Shown: positions 1 to 13,100 of the stretch, piece by piece
Position numbering within the stretch: position 1 is the first letter of the stretch
Layout: every line of letters begins with the position of its first letter
Source: Chimonanthus salicifolius
Taxonomy: Eukaryota > Streptophyta > Magnoliopsida > Laurales > Calycanthaceae
NCBI GenBank assembly: GCA_013350335.1
Contig: CM023542.1
Span: 434,001-498,000, forward strand
DNA length: 64,000 nucleotides
Direction of reading: 5' to 3'
The notes under the pieces: model-generated
The model's database searches: none
The model's input: only the letters and a program-made list of their open reading frames with translations
What the model was told of the DNA's origin: nothing
Position numbers and translations under genes: made by a program

Positions 1-690
1 AGAAATCAAAAGAACCAAACTTGCTCTTAACAAAAGAGACTCTTCTCTTGAATTTTATTCAAACTTCAATTGGATTTGTTTGCTCATCTTCGGCTCGCAT
101 GTCTATTGCATCCGGAGTCAAATCTCGCGATGTAACCTTTCTTGAGGATAAGTACCCAAGTAGTAAAGAACAAAAGATGGATGTAGAGTTGTATGTAATT
201 CCTAGTTCTGTTGAAGGTAATGAAAGCACTTGTCTAGTGGTAGATCAAAGCACTTCAGAACTACTTGAAGTTAATGGAAGTGTTCCATTCTCCAACAATG
301 AGCTTCTTAGAAGTGCATGAGGAAGGATTCCTAGAAAATAATTTGAGGTAGAAGGTCGATCATTTATTTGCATTGTAGATGATGAGCTGAACCTAGCTCA
401 TATCAAGAAGCATCAGCTCTTTTACATAAAATGATTGGCAAAAAGCAATAGATGGAAAATAGCTTCAATGAAAAAGAACAATGTGGGGGAGCTTTTTGGT
501 TTACCTCTTGGATGCAAGACAATAGGAAATAAATGGTTGTTGAAAGTTAAAAGAAAGCAAATGGTGAAATGGAGAAATACAAAGTGCGATTGGTGGCAAA
601 AGGGTTTACACAAATTGAAGGAATCAGCTATGATGAAATGCAAAGCCCAAGGCCCACCCAAATAAGTGAGATCCAGCCAGCAACACATAG
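1..690 (+). mobile_element. Ty1/copia polyprotein remnant (start of reverse transcriptase)
   Basis: Broken reading frames resemble the region leading into a copia reverse transcriptase. A stretch at about 480-560 reads in the style of 'GCKTIGNKWLLKVKRK', and after a frame change 570-650 reads 'VRLVAKGFTQIEGISYDE', the conserved start of copia RT. Stops and frame changes at about 320, 560 and 660 show that it is dead. The match ends near 690 with no LTR seen. It lies upstream of the first visible synaptotagmin exon, presumably in the preceding intron. The family call rests on recognised motifs and not on a search. Confidence 0.75.
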
Positions 691-1106
691 CAGGCCGCTT
701 AGTAGGCTAACATTCAGACAAGACATAGATCAAGATCACCCGATAACATTGATTTTAAAAGAAAGTGTTGATAAAACATATTTTAATAAAAAATACCTTT
801 TTGGATGTTTCTAACTATTTAATCTGAGTCCATTGACGTAAACAATCAAATAAAAATCAGTTCACATATTAGTTATAGATTGAATGGCCAAAATGTTTAA
901 CAAAATCTCATTTTTAAATATTTCTTGTAACTGACTAATCTTCCAAAAGAATTTTTTTTTTTGAAATTTAGCTGCACTGGTCTTCCAGACAAAATTATAC
1001 TTGTTCCTATGAATGTGCCTTTTGCATTAGGATCCAGGACCCCTTTGTGCCTTGAGTACATTTGTAGCCAACTATGATGCTGATAATGATTTCTTTTATC
1101 TTGCAG

Positions 1107-4100
1107 TTAAATTGGCTTAACCTTGAGCTTGCGAAGATGTGGCCATACATCAATGAGGTAGCTTTGCTCATTTTCTCTTAAACTTTATCAATTGGTTTCA
1201 TGCGTAGGTTGAATATTACCTTATATGACCTTTATCTGCTCTGACTTTTTGGAACAACTCCTAAATATATAATGACCTCACGTTCACTATATGATGCTGC
1301 AGGCAGCATCTGAGCTTATAAAAAGTAATGTCGAGCCAATTCTTGAACAATATACACCAGCCATATTAGCTTCCCTCAAATTTTCAAAGCTAACACTTGG
1401 TACTGTTGCTCCACAATTTACAGGTTGGTTCAACTAGTTACTAAATTTATTCTGAGAAGGGTCATTTTATATAATTATTTGTTGGTCTTCGACTGGTAGT
1501 TCAACTAATAGGTTTCAATCATTTTCTTTTCCTTAATAGTTGAATTTGGTGAAGTTCTGTATAAGGGAAGGTTATGCCTTTTCAATTACTGATGAAATTT
1601 GTAGATTGCTAGCAAATACTTTATTATGGTTAAGCTTGAAAACATTAACTCACATGCTGTATGTAAGCCATGAAGTGGTATGATTTATTTCGTGTCCTAC
1701 AGTCTTCTATACTTCTATGGTACTTGCTACCTGAATTTAACTAATTTTTTTTAGTTCAGTAAATTCATTGAGTCAATAAAGTTTGCCTGTATTGCTGCCA
1801 AGGACCAGAGCATGGGAGGCTTATGCTATGTCTTTCTTGGCTTGTTATCGCTACCCTTGCTGCTATCATCAATTGCCTCTAAAAGTGCACATATTTGATG
1901 TTCTATTGCGTTTGGTTCTCAAATAACTTTCTGACTCATAACAAGTCTCACAAGAACGCATATTCTATGTTTGTCAGCTATGGAGATTGATTGTTCTTCT
2001 AGCCCTTAGTTCAAACATGACTGCTTCTGGTAGAAGGTGATTTTGTGACAAGATTTGGGTGGAGGATTTTGGGCTAATGATAGTCTTTAGATATAACTTG
2101 TTATTATTAGAGGTTAAGAATGTAAAGGATGTATATACTTTTTATTTTTTAGGAAACATTACATTGTGTCCTCAAATAAGAATTTGAGTACTTTTATGTG
2201 GAGCTCACTAGTGTCCATGTGAATAGGTTGGTTGGGAAGATCTTTGCATGAACAGGGTACATATAAAAAATCACCTTGACTAGATAGATGAGGCCGTTTG
2301 TTTTGGGAAAAGTTTGAGGCCATGTTTTTTAAGGTACCAAAGATTCTACTTTATCCAATAGTTGCAGGTCATGGGTTTAGATCAATGGGTTGTGTAACTC
2401 ATATTGGGATCAAATTGGGGAAGGATCATATCATTGGTTGTAGGTGGGTTGGGTCCTCAAATTGTTATTTGACAAATGGAGCCTAGATGATCCTAGTTTA
2501 TAATGGATAGTTTTACTAAAGGCACACAAGTTGGCCACTAGGGAAGGAAACAAGAAAAAAAAAAAAATGAAATTAGAAACAAAGGAAAGAACCAGCTTTA
2601 TAAAGCAACACTAACTTGTAACCAATTATTATGATCAATTAATCCAATTTGAAAATTTCAAGAAGATGAAACCATTTTATAATTTATGGCCTCTATAGAC
2701 TTATATAATAGGGCAAGCTTTGAGAAATGCATCCCTAATAAGTATGCTGAGGTGATATAGGATACATATGAACAATAAACAACTAGTGTAAGGATGGTTT
2801 GTGGAGAGATGAGGGAGTTTCCAGTAGAAGTTGGACTTCACCAAGGATCTGCTTAAGCCCTTTTCTATTTGTCGTAGTTATATAGTACTCCAGATATATA
2901 GGAAGCAGTCCCATGGTATATGCTATTTGTGGATGATACAGTGTTACTTGGGGAAACAAGAATAACTAAGGCTTGGTGTCACTCTGTGACAAAGTTAGAT
3001 GCTTGGGTGCGACTATTGAACCAAATGAAGGAATAGATATAGATATAGTCAATAGGATGGGAGCAGGATGGGCTAAGTGTTGGCAGGCTAGAGGAGTGCT
3101 TTGTGATAATCGATATCTTTAGATGAAATGGAAGGCTTTACAAAAGAACAATTAGACTAGCAATGCTTTATGGAGTTGAGTGTTGGGCAATAAAGGAAAA
3201 ATAGGTGCGCAAGGTAATGGTAAAGAGTTCAACTCAAATGGAGGTGTGTTTGGCTTCTTTCTGGTAAAGAGTTCAAGGGACTCAAAGCCACCGATTCCTT
3301 TTTGTCTTGGGAAGGTTGCATGAGTGGATACCCTAGGAAGTCGAAAACCGTAGTCAACTAGTTTCCTTCTCAACAAGGTGTCCGGAAATTCAAAGTGGAT
3401 GAGCTTATAGGGGAAAACTGGAATCGATAGGAATAAGAGGTGTTCTCAGGGACCACAACGGCCAAACATCAGTAGTATTCACAGAGTCGATGGGGATTAG
3501 GGATTCAAACGAGGCGAAACTCCTCAGTATTAGGAGAGCTTTGACCATTTGGACAATCTCTGGGTTTTGGAAAACTAGTGATAGAAGGGGATTCAACAAA
3601 TGCAATTAAATGGGCAAAGGGACTGAAACGATCCCCCTGGAGATTGATTACCTTGGTTACCAAGATTGGAGCTCTTGTTTTGGGATTAGATGTATCCTTC
3701 GCCCAAGTCAGTCGCGCAACTAATGGTGTGGTAGATTTCTTTGCAAAGAATGGAGTCGACAACTCAGCTTCTTGCATCTTTCATCTTTGAGATGGGAGGA
3801 TTTCGAGCAAGATTGATGTTGTTGATTGTGTTGCCCAGTATTTTACAAGAGAGAGAAGAGAAGAGAGAGAGGAGAGACCGGGGGGGGAGGGGGGGGGGGG
3901 TTAATTGAGTCAGTGTATACTTTTCGACATTTCTTCCTATTACACAAATTAGAAAATAATCAATCAAATCCAAAACAAAATAAAGCCCAGATAAAGTAGA
4001 GGAGATGAGAAGAAATGGAGAGATGAAACTGGATTTTTATGAGGTTTAGCATCCCCACATACGTCCTCGCCTCAAGACTCCACCTGAGGATTAAGCCCAC

Positions 4101-7100
4101 TATTACTTCTCCTTACCAGTGGAGAAGAAACCTTTTACACCGATCTTCAATATCCCTCTTCCTCCTCTTTGAAGAAGAAGCTCCCTTTTCTAACTTCACC
4201 AGGGTCAGCCCAACCCTTCACAACTTCCTCCTCTCAAATGCAATCAATAGGTAACAAGTTTAAGCTCAGGAATAACTCTCAAGATATACAAATTAAGCTC
4301 ACACTAAGAGTTACTCAAAAGATAGAACTGATATGGCTCAACCAAAGATATTCAAGTTTTAGGATTGTTGAGCTTGAGGATTGATGTAGTAACCTCTCTT
4401 TTGATTCTCAGTTCTTGGAGTTGGTGGAGGGTGTTCAATCCTCATAATGGAAACCATATATAGATGTTTCAAATTTGTTACAGTTGCCAAGCATTTAATG
4501 CAAAGTTGTGGCCGTTTGAAAGAGCATTAAATGCGCCAAACTCGACAGTTGCCGCCACACAGTCAATAGTCGTGATAGACGGTCGACGATCTAAACCAGT
4601 TGTTCAACTATTCAAGTTTGAGAACAGGTGACGGTCGAAGTGTAACAATCAATGAATAGATATCAGAGACTAGCTTTCTTTTACAAATGTTTCATTCAAT
4701 CGACGGTCGACGATCTAAACCAGTTGTTCAAATATTCATGTTTGAGAACAGGTGACAGTCCAAGTGTAACAGTCGATGAATAGATATCAGAGACTAGCTT
4801 TGTTTTACAAATGTTTCATTCAGTTGACGGTTACCAACATGTCAGTCGACGGTAACTTATTAGAGACCAAACATTTGTTACAGTCATTTATCCAGTTGAC
4901 GGTTGCCCATACAACAGTCGATGGTATTCGATTTGAGGCTTGACTGTAATTTCCAGTATAGTTCATAGTCAACAGTAAGGGTTCTACCGGTTGACGGTTT
5001 GGGCACAAAAATTTGGTCTTAGACAGTCCATTTGATATTCAATGGTTTGGAACTGAAGCCAAGTTACCAACTTACACAATATTGGTCTTACACAGTCCTT
5101 TTGATATTCAATGGTTTGGAACTGAAGCCAAGTTACTGACTTACACAATATTGGTCTTACACAGTCCTTTTGATATTCAATGGTTTTGGACTGAGGCCAA
5201 GTTACTGACTGACACAATATTTGTCTTACACAGTCCTTTTGATATTCAATGGTTTTGGATTGAGGCCACGTTACTAGGATCATAATATAATGTGATCAAT
5301 ATTAGTCACATGATCCTAGGGTCGATCTTAAGTTAGATTTTTAGCCAAGGTATTCAACTTTGAGTAACTTTACAAATATAGTCCTAAACACTCAAGGCCT
5401 AAATCTACCCCAACTAGACTTGGACTTGATCTTCAAATGTCTTCAATCTTCTTGTATGCTCCAACTCACAAGTCACCATCTTTGTCTTCATCTTCATCTA
5501 GCCCTTTTGATCTTCAATTTGTTGCTTTGATATTCATGGCCTCTTCTTCTTCTTCACATGCCTTTTTGATCTTCAAGTTGATGCTCTGATGGTCATAGGC
5601 TTTCCCATCTTCATTCTTCTACTTCATCTTCAAGTATGATGCCCAATGAGTCATTTGATCTTCAATCTTTTGTGCTTGACTCTGATATTCTTGAGATGTC
5701 TTCTTGAGATGTGGACTCACTTCATGATACCTGTCCTATAGCACAATTCCATCTCAAAAGTTAGTACCACAATCAATGGTTTGTTATCATCAAAATACCT
5801 TTTTATACTTGGATTAAACCCTTGGGGCTAACAGATTGTATTTGTTATATGGTGATTTTGTATTTCTACTTTTCTCATGTGCGTTTTTTAGGGTCTAGTC
5901 CTTATTGACCCTTATTTCCCTTGATGTAATTGTACTTTTTATTTCTCTATTAATATGAATCGTCTTTGTTGCTGTTATAAAAAAAAAAAAAAAAAGGCAA
6001 TGGATAGAAGTGCATCTCCTAAGATGGATGAGTAGAGTTAGGTTAAAAGATAGAGCTAGATAGAACTAAGAAAGAAAGCATTACAGAAAACTTTAGAGTA
6101 GCCCCAATAGATGAGAAATTGAAGGAAAGTCGCCTAAGATGGTTAGGAGAGACAGTGGGGCTTTGGAAGACTATTTTTTCAGAAAAGTACCGGATTCATA
6201 GAGATGGCTGGAGCATTAGTCAAAATACTAGAGGTACCCGGGAATTCTGGAAAGAGGTATTGGTTATCATGGTTTTTCTCGAACATATTATTTCAAGCTG
6301 GTATTGGAGATAGAATTCATTTATTTTTAGAGACTGTTGGACTTTTGAGGAACCTCTGTCTGCCTGTTTCCCCTTCTAAGCATTGTTGCTAATCCATCTG
6401 CTTTGATCTCAGATTGTTTTCACTGGAAGCACTATTCAGTGACTTGGTGTCCCACTTTAGGTCAGGTCTGAATGATTGGGAAGAAGAGGACTTGTTCTCT
6501 CATTTCAACAGTTTGAATGTTTTATATCTTCAACCCATGTCGGCTTTATAGAAGGGTTTGGAAGATTGAATCTTGGGGCAGCTTTTCCATTAGTTCTTTT
6601 TCACTCTGTCATTTCAGGAGAGCTCTGGAAGTCCTTAATTTCCCAATGTAGTGTTAAATCTCCTCCGAAGCATTATGTTCAGTTGGGTTGGCTTGTCAAG
6701 ATAGAATTCTAACCGTTGACAATTTCAGGTAGTGTCACACTAAATTTTTCTTCGTCCCCCAATTTTCTTTCCCTGCCTTTTCTGATGTCTGCAGTAAACT
6801 TTGAACATGAGTTTTCTACCCATTAACATCGCAGGGATTCTGCTCCTTCTCGAAGATCTGGATGATGAAGACGAAGTTCGGTCTCTCTTTTCTGCCCGTC
6901 TGATATCATTTACTGCCTGATTCTCGCTGCTAAATTGTATACCCAAGGTTTTACCAATTTTCAGGATCTCTGTCCTCTCGACATCAGAATACCCTTTCTT
7001 CAACGAAGCCAGTGCCTCTCTGTCTGCTGTTTGGGCACATTTAAGGGACACATTTACTGTTTGCTTCTAGTTTTCAGATTCATTCGCACAGAATGGGGGT

Positions 7101-10100
7101 TCGTTCTCTTGTAAAGAGGCATTGTAGATATTCACCTCCTTCCAAAGACAGCAATCCCTCACCTCGGTCACCCATTGTCTTTCTGCTATGTATTCTTCTT
7201 CTTTCCCCCACCTCAAGTTCCTCCTCCAGTCGAGAACCGAGAGCGGAGAACCTCGTTAAGAAATGCCTATTTTCTATGTAGAATAAGAAAAAGAAGGGGT
7301 TTCTCGAACGACAGTTTTGCTTGAGGAAGAACCTTGCGAGTGCCTTTCCGAGAGGGGCCAGAACAAAGATCCAACCCACCTTTCAAAAAAAAAAAAGATC
7401 CAACCCTACGGATGGATAGCCCCGTAAAAAACGGCAGGAGTAGGTAGTTTTATGCCCGTAGAAGGTTTACCAAAAAAGGAGATCAACGGCGGAAAGAAAA
7501 ACTGTTGCAAGAAAACCAGCGGCAAGCAGAAAAAAAAAACATATCTAGGAGAAGCAAGGGATAATCCGCTACAAACATCCGCCGGAGAATAAAATCTGGT
7601 CCAAAGAGGATGTTGAAGTCCGGTGAGGAACAATAAAGCCGGTCGAAATAGTAAAACGAAGTCGAAAAGCTTCAGAAATCTTTCCTAACTGATACCATAT
7701 AAAATAAGAAAAGGAGAAGAATAATTTCTTTTGTATTGAAATTGTAAATTCAACTGTCAAAGGTTACATGTATTTATAATACAAAGGGAGCCATTCACGG
7801 TTGCTAAAGAGGAAACGGATAAAATAATGATCAATTACAATAAGTCAAGACAACTAACTAATTTGACTTTAAAAAATAAAGTGATTTTGGTCCCACAACA
7901 TTTTGAACATTGGTCGACTCCAAGGGCTGGAGCTCTTAGAAGAGGGTCGTTGCTGGCGGCTTCAGGGACCTGAGGAATTGATTGTGGGCCAAGTAAAACT
8001 TGAGCTGGCCCCATGGGAACATTCTCCCTTAATTTACATGTACATTTTAAAGTTCTCTTTTTAGGAAAAAAATTCTCTTTTGCAGATTTTTTGAAGTTAC
8101 TGGTTTTCCATGAGAGAATTTGATACTTGAGAAACATTATCTTTGTATTTTGTCATGTCTGTATAAAGAGCCAGGGTTTTCCACAAAAGCAAAAAGGCAA
8201 TCTTTCTCATTTTACTTCAATGAGGGAAATAGTGGTTGTTCAGAAAAGGGATTGATTAAATTCTTTGTGCTCATAGATCTAACTGCTGGTGTCAAATGGC
8301 ACTCCCATCTGGTGGGATCTTGGAAACTAAAATCCAGATATTATTTTTTCTTCTTCTGATTTGAACACATGCTCAGTGTTGTTTCTGCAAAAGTGGCTCA
8401 TTATCACTGGGTAAAACCTTACTTTCAGGTTCTAGCCTTGTGAATCTAGTGTGATCCATGACAAGTGAGTTCCATTATGCTATAGTTACCATGCTTTATG
8501 ATGTTTATTTGGGAGTCAATTATCTCTCCATCAGGATTTGGATAATTCAGCTTTCTAGCTATTTAATGTCTCCGAAGTAAAGATTTTTCTGAGACCGTTG
8601 TTACTGATTAATTTTGGTCATGAATAGTAAGTTCCCACATCAAGTGTTTTTGTTTTTTATAAATATTTAGAAATGCAGTAGAACAAATGAAAGCATTAAA
8701 CTATCATTCAAAAAAGAAGAAAAAAAACTGAAAACATAGAAGTGAGAATGATCACAAATGTAATGAAGAATGTGATATATCTTATGAACTAGGAAATATT
8801 GGATCATCGATTATTTTCTTTTCTTAGATTCTCTGTTTGGTTTGCAACTTCCAGTGTTGCAATATTCTTTGAGTGCTTATAGTGGCATCATTCCCTGTTA
8901 TCTCTCTCTTTTCCCATTGTTAAGATTTCTTTTTTCTTTCCCTCACGACAAAGGTTGATGCTGTATCATTTAGATGTCCATTATATCTTTAAAACTTCAT
9001 AGAAATATAGTGAATTACTCTTCTTATTATTTTTTTGCATAGCTTGTGCTGCAACAAAATGAATGTGTACATTATTTCTTGTTGATAAACCCTTTTGACA
9101 TATAAATTAGGAGTGTCAATTGTCGAAGATGGAGACAGTGGGATCACAATGGAGTTGGAGATGCAATGGGATGGGAATCCAAGCATCATACTTAATGTGA
9201 ATACAAGACTTGGTGTGGCACTGCCTATACAGGTGGTGTATAATTTATTGGCTTTGGTCAATGGTCAAAGTCGTGTTGAATGACTTATGCTCGTGCAATT
9301 TTTATGTTATTTTGCTAATTGGAATTGCTAAATGTGGTTTTCTTACATTCTCTAATATGGGTTTTTCTACCCTCAAAAAATTACATTTCACGTTATATTT
9401 GTGTACTACTTGCTTTTCTTAAATGAACTTTACAAATTATGGTATTTTCTTTTTCCAAGAATCACATTTAAATATATGCCTCGTGATATGGAAAATGCTA
9501 ATGAAGCCAAAAATCCAATCAATGTTAATTGTGTCATTTATTCACCATAGATAAGTTGTTTTTACTCCTCGATATTTAAGGTAGTTTACTTTTTGATAGA
9601 ACATAGTGCCAAATGCATGGAAATCCGTAAACCATATCTTTTGGCTTGAATTTCTTTCCCCCCTTTTTTTTTTGAGTTGGATTGACCTAGGGAGAAAGAG
9701 AAAGGAAAAACCGGGGGTGGGGAGGTTAGACAATAAATTTAATAGCAGCTTCCTTATTTCATTATGAATCTTTTGATTGCTCGTCTCTCCTCTCACTCAC
9801 TTCATCAAAACCCAAAAATTTTCTAACAAAGGCTACATGACCACTGACGTTGATATTTCCTTGTATATATTTTTTTGATCTGTAACAAAAGAAATTTCAT
9901 TGAAAAAAAACCAAGTACAAAAACATATCATAAAAGAGAGGTCTAAAAGAATTAGACCAGCCACCCAAGAAAAAACATGAAAGGAATATTTTCTTGTATA
10001 TGAAATGCTTACTACAATCATCCCCATGTAAAGATTATCAATTATTGTTGTCATTCCTAAGGGACACATTTTTTTACTATAGCATCAATTAGGAGTCGTG

Positions 10101-13100
10101 ATTCTTGTAGGAATAGGCTAGAGGTCTCTGGTTCAACTCTTCCTAGAGTAACCCAATACATGAGGTTTGAGGGCGGTTTCGTATATCTATGGAATTAGTC
10201 TCATCTCTTTATAGGGTGGGGATGTCGTATGTTTTTCACATGTCTTAATTCATGGGTTGACTAAAAGATGTCATTAGGTGTAATTGATTCTTCTTTCCTT
10301 TTTTGCCGCTTTGATTGACCCCTTGTAATCTATATATAAATGTACTCTTTTTTCTTCATTACAGAATACAATATAGAGAAAGGATTCTTCTCCAATATTC
10401 TCTCTATTTCTTCTCCTTTTTTTTCCTATTGCTGCCTCTGTCCCATTTTAAAAACTTGAATTTTTTAAGGAAGGGCTCTCAAAAGGCTTATGAACTTCTC
10501 TTCAATATCCTGTAACTGTTCCAAAATGCATGAGACAACTATTTTTGGACAGTCCCAAAATGTATATGAGACAACTAAATTAGGACAGAGGGAGTATTAT
10601 TTTCTATCTGTTTGTGCTTGTGGAGGCTGCTATTTCGCTGTTTAGCTGCTGATATTATGTCCGATCTGTTTGCTGATACTGGATCTTATCTCTAGTGTTG
10701 TTGTTACCCTTATTTTGGATGAAATTTGCTGGATCTCACCTTTGTTGCATGAGGGGCTCTATTTTTATAGTGTTTTTTTAACAATAACAAAAATATTTCA
10801 TTCATAAAAGAAAGAGTACAAGAATAAAAGGTCTAAAAGCAATAGACTTGACAAAAACAAAAAGAGAACAGAGGAAAAATGAAAAAACATAGAAAACAAA
10901 GGAACAAATAAAAGAGCTGCTATCCAACAATTCCTCAATCCACAATGCAATGAGATAAGTGTCCTCAAAAATCAAAGGAAGAAGAGTCTTTAGATGCTAT
11001 TTTTTATAGTGTTGTGGGCTGATCTGTTGGAAATCTGTTTGTTGGGGCTATTTTTTTTAGATCTCATTAGTGTGATCAATCCTAATGGCATCTTGTAGCC
11101 CTACTTCTCTTAGAGATGATATTATTCAAGTGTCTCAACAAGAATTTGATTCCTTACAGCAAGACAAGATGCAACTTTAGAGCCTTCAATCCTCTGGTGA
11201 TGCCCAAACTTCTATTGGTCAATTAGGTACGATGTCATCCGACAGTCCCCGGATTAGTCCAAAGACTCCGCGCCAATGGCCATCCCATGAAGAGGTAATC
11301 TACGTCCTCCTCCTCAGTCTCATAGATTGGACATTTGAGATCCTCCTCCAGGCTAATCATTCCTTTCCTCATGAATTCCATTCTAGTTAAGACCCTTCCT
11401 TTTAAAACACACCAGACAAAGATTTGAACCCTAGGGGGCAGTTCCTTCCCTGGCTACTTGGGTTGTAGTTTCTTCAGTAGGTTGTTGTTTCATGACTAAA
11501 TTTGCCAGTTCTTCGACCGAGAAATTACTAGAGGAATCCCCAGTCCAAACATGTTCATCCTCCTCACTTGGTGAAATGGGAAATTCCCCTAACTGACCTA
11601 TAAAATTTATTCTCCTACGTACTTCGAAAGACCAACAGTTCCCTTGAAATTCCAATTGCCATGATACTTGGTCGCCTTTATTTTGTAGCAGGCATGTACT
11701 GCTTTTTTATTCCTTGAAATCCTATGTAGGCTCGAGAAATCCATGGCTAACTTTTAAATGATATTTTTGAGCAGTAACACAAAAATTGTATTTATATAAG
11801 AAAAAAGGTATGCATAACAGGTATAAGAGACGGACCCAAAAAAAAAGAGATAAAAGTACATGAATAAACAAAGAAAAGGCAATGAGAAAGACCCAAAGAC
11901 AATAAAATCCCGCCTTATTACAAGTTCGAGCCCCAAATTAAAGGAAGAAAACACCCTCTTGTACCCTTCCCACCTACACTTTGCTAGAAAGTTCGCCACA
12001 CCATTCACCGACCTCTTAACCAATGTAAAAGATATCTCTTTGCCACAACACAATGCCCTAATTTCCTTAGTTACTACAGCTAGCTTCCAAGGAGGGCGCT
12101 TGCATACCCCAACTCATTTAATTGTGTTTGCAATTTTTAAAATTGATATGAAGAAAGCCTATGATTATGTGGTTGGGGCTTCGTGGGCTACTTATTTGAT
12201 AGAATGGGCTTTGGTCACTGGTGGAAGAAGTGGGTGAGAGTTTGTGTGGAGGATACGATTTACTTCGTGTTGCTAAAAGGATCCCCAATCCAATCTATCG
12301 TAGCTTCTAGAGGTCTTAGGCAAGGTGATCCCCTGTCCCTTTTTATTTTCACACTAGTAGGAGAGAGTTTAAACAAATTGGTGGAGAAAGCTAGGGACCT
12401 GAGTATTGTATAAGGTTTCTTAGTGACAGGAGCGGAAGATACATTGTTCTTCTGTGCGTCAAATAAAGATGGAGTCTTAGGGTACAAAGCAACCCTTTGG
12501 TGTTTCGGACTGGTATCTGGGCTTAAGACCCAATTTATGTAAAAGCACCTTATTTGGGATTGATATGAAGGAAAACTTTATTAGAAGTCTACTCGACGAG
12601 GTAGGTTGTGGAATAGGAAAATTACCTTTAACCTTGTTAGGTTTACTAGCTGACGGGAATCCAAGATTCAAGAGATTTTAGACTTGATGGTGGAAAAATG
12701 GAAAGGAGACTGGTGGGGTGGGGTAGGAAGTACCTTTCCCTAGGTGGTAGACTGACCCTCATTAAGTCTGTTTTGGTGAATCTCCTTTTGTGATATATGT
12801 CCATTTATGAGATGCCTAAGGGGGTCGTTAGGAGACTGGATCAGGTTTTCAATTTTTTCTCTAGGGAGACAGAGAGGATAGAAGGAGTGCACTTAGTTGC
12901 TCAGCCAGAGGTGATCAAGCCAAAATCTAATGGGGGAATAGGGATCATACCTCTTGAGGTTAGGAACCAAGTACTGTTATGCAAATGGAACTTGAGATTT
13001 GGTAGGGACAAGGAAGTTTTGTGGAAAAAGTTCTTGGTTGCAAGATATGGGGTTGAGGACATAGATGAGTGGGATCTGGGAGAAAATGTAGAAAAGTATG

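Larger units (their letters stand above)
3829..5833 (-). mobile_element. 2.0-kb solo LTR, copia SIRE/Maximus-like
   Basis: Read on the - strand it starts TGTTAGCCCCAAGG and ends CTGGGCAACA, with TG...CA ends. The insert is bounded by a perfect 5-bp duplication GATTG (3824-3828 and 5834-5838). Near its - strand start it carries 'TTTTGATGATAACAAACCAT', typical of long SIRE-type copia LTRs. No internal coding region is present, so a solo LTR left by LTR-LTR recombination is the simplest reading. It contains two tandem-repeat blocks (4578-4822 and 5015-5290) and a G-run at about 3878-3900. Confidence 0.7.
3221..5994 (+). mobile_element. 5'-truncated L1 LINE (RNase H end), itself split by a solo LTR
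   Basis: From 3221 the frames match the RNase H region of plant L1 elements, for example '[17 protein letters not shown]' and '[18 protein letters not shown]', running to about 3790. The 3' UTR continues after the solo LTR at 5839 and ends with 'CTATTAATATGAAT' and a poly(A) run at 5979-5994. The target-site duplication AAGG(T/C)AATGG at 3211-3220 and 5995-6004 defines the insertion into the RTE element. Frames are broken. Confidence 0.8.
2685..6145 (+). mobile_element. RTE-type non-LTR retrotransposon remnant, split by a nested L1
   Basis: Degenerate reverse transcriptase in broken frames. At 2715-2760 it reads 'IPNKYAEVI', at 2775-2850 'TTSVRM ... [13 protein letters not shown]', and near 2910-2950 '[14 protein letters not shown]' (catalytic box with V where A is usual). 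At 3165-3210 it reads like 'AMLYG-ECWAIK'. The reading resumes at 5995-6145, where frames such as '[18 protein letters not shown]' match the RTE 3' end. The interruption is an L1 insertion flanked by a 10-bp duplication (AAGGTAATGG at 3211-3220, AAGGCAATGG at 5995-6004). Many stops; not functional. Confidence 0.75.

Noticed and set aside
4984..5285. Repetitive 90-99-codon open frames on both strands
   Set aside because: They come from a 69-bp (23-codon) tandem repeat within a solo LTR. There is no start context, no domain and equal openness on both strands.
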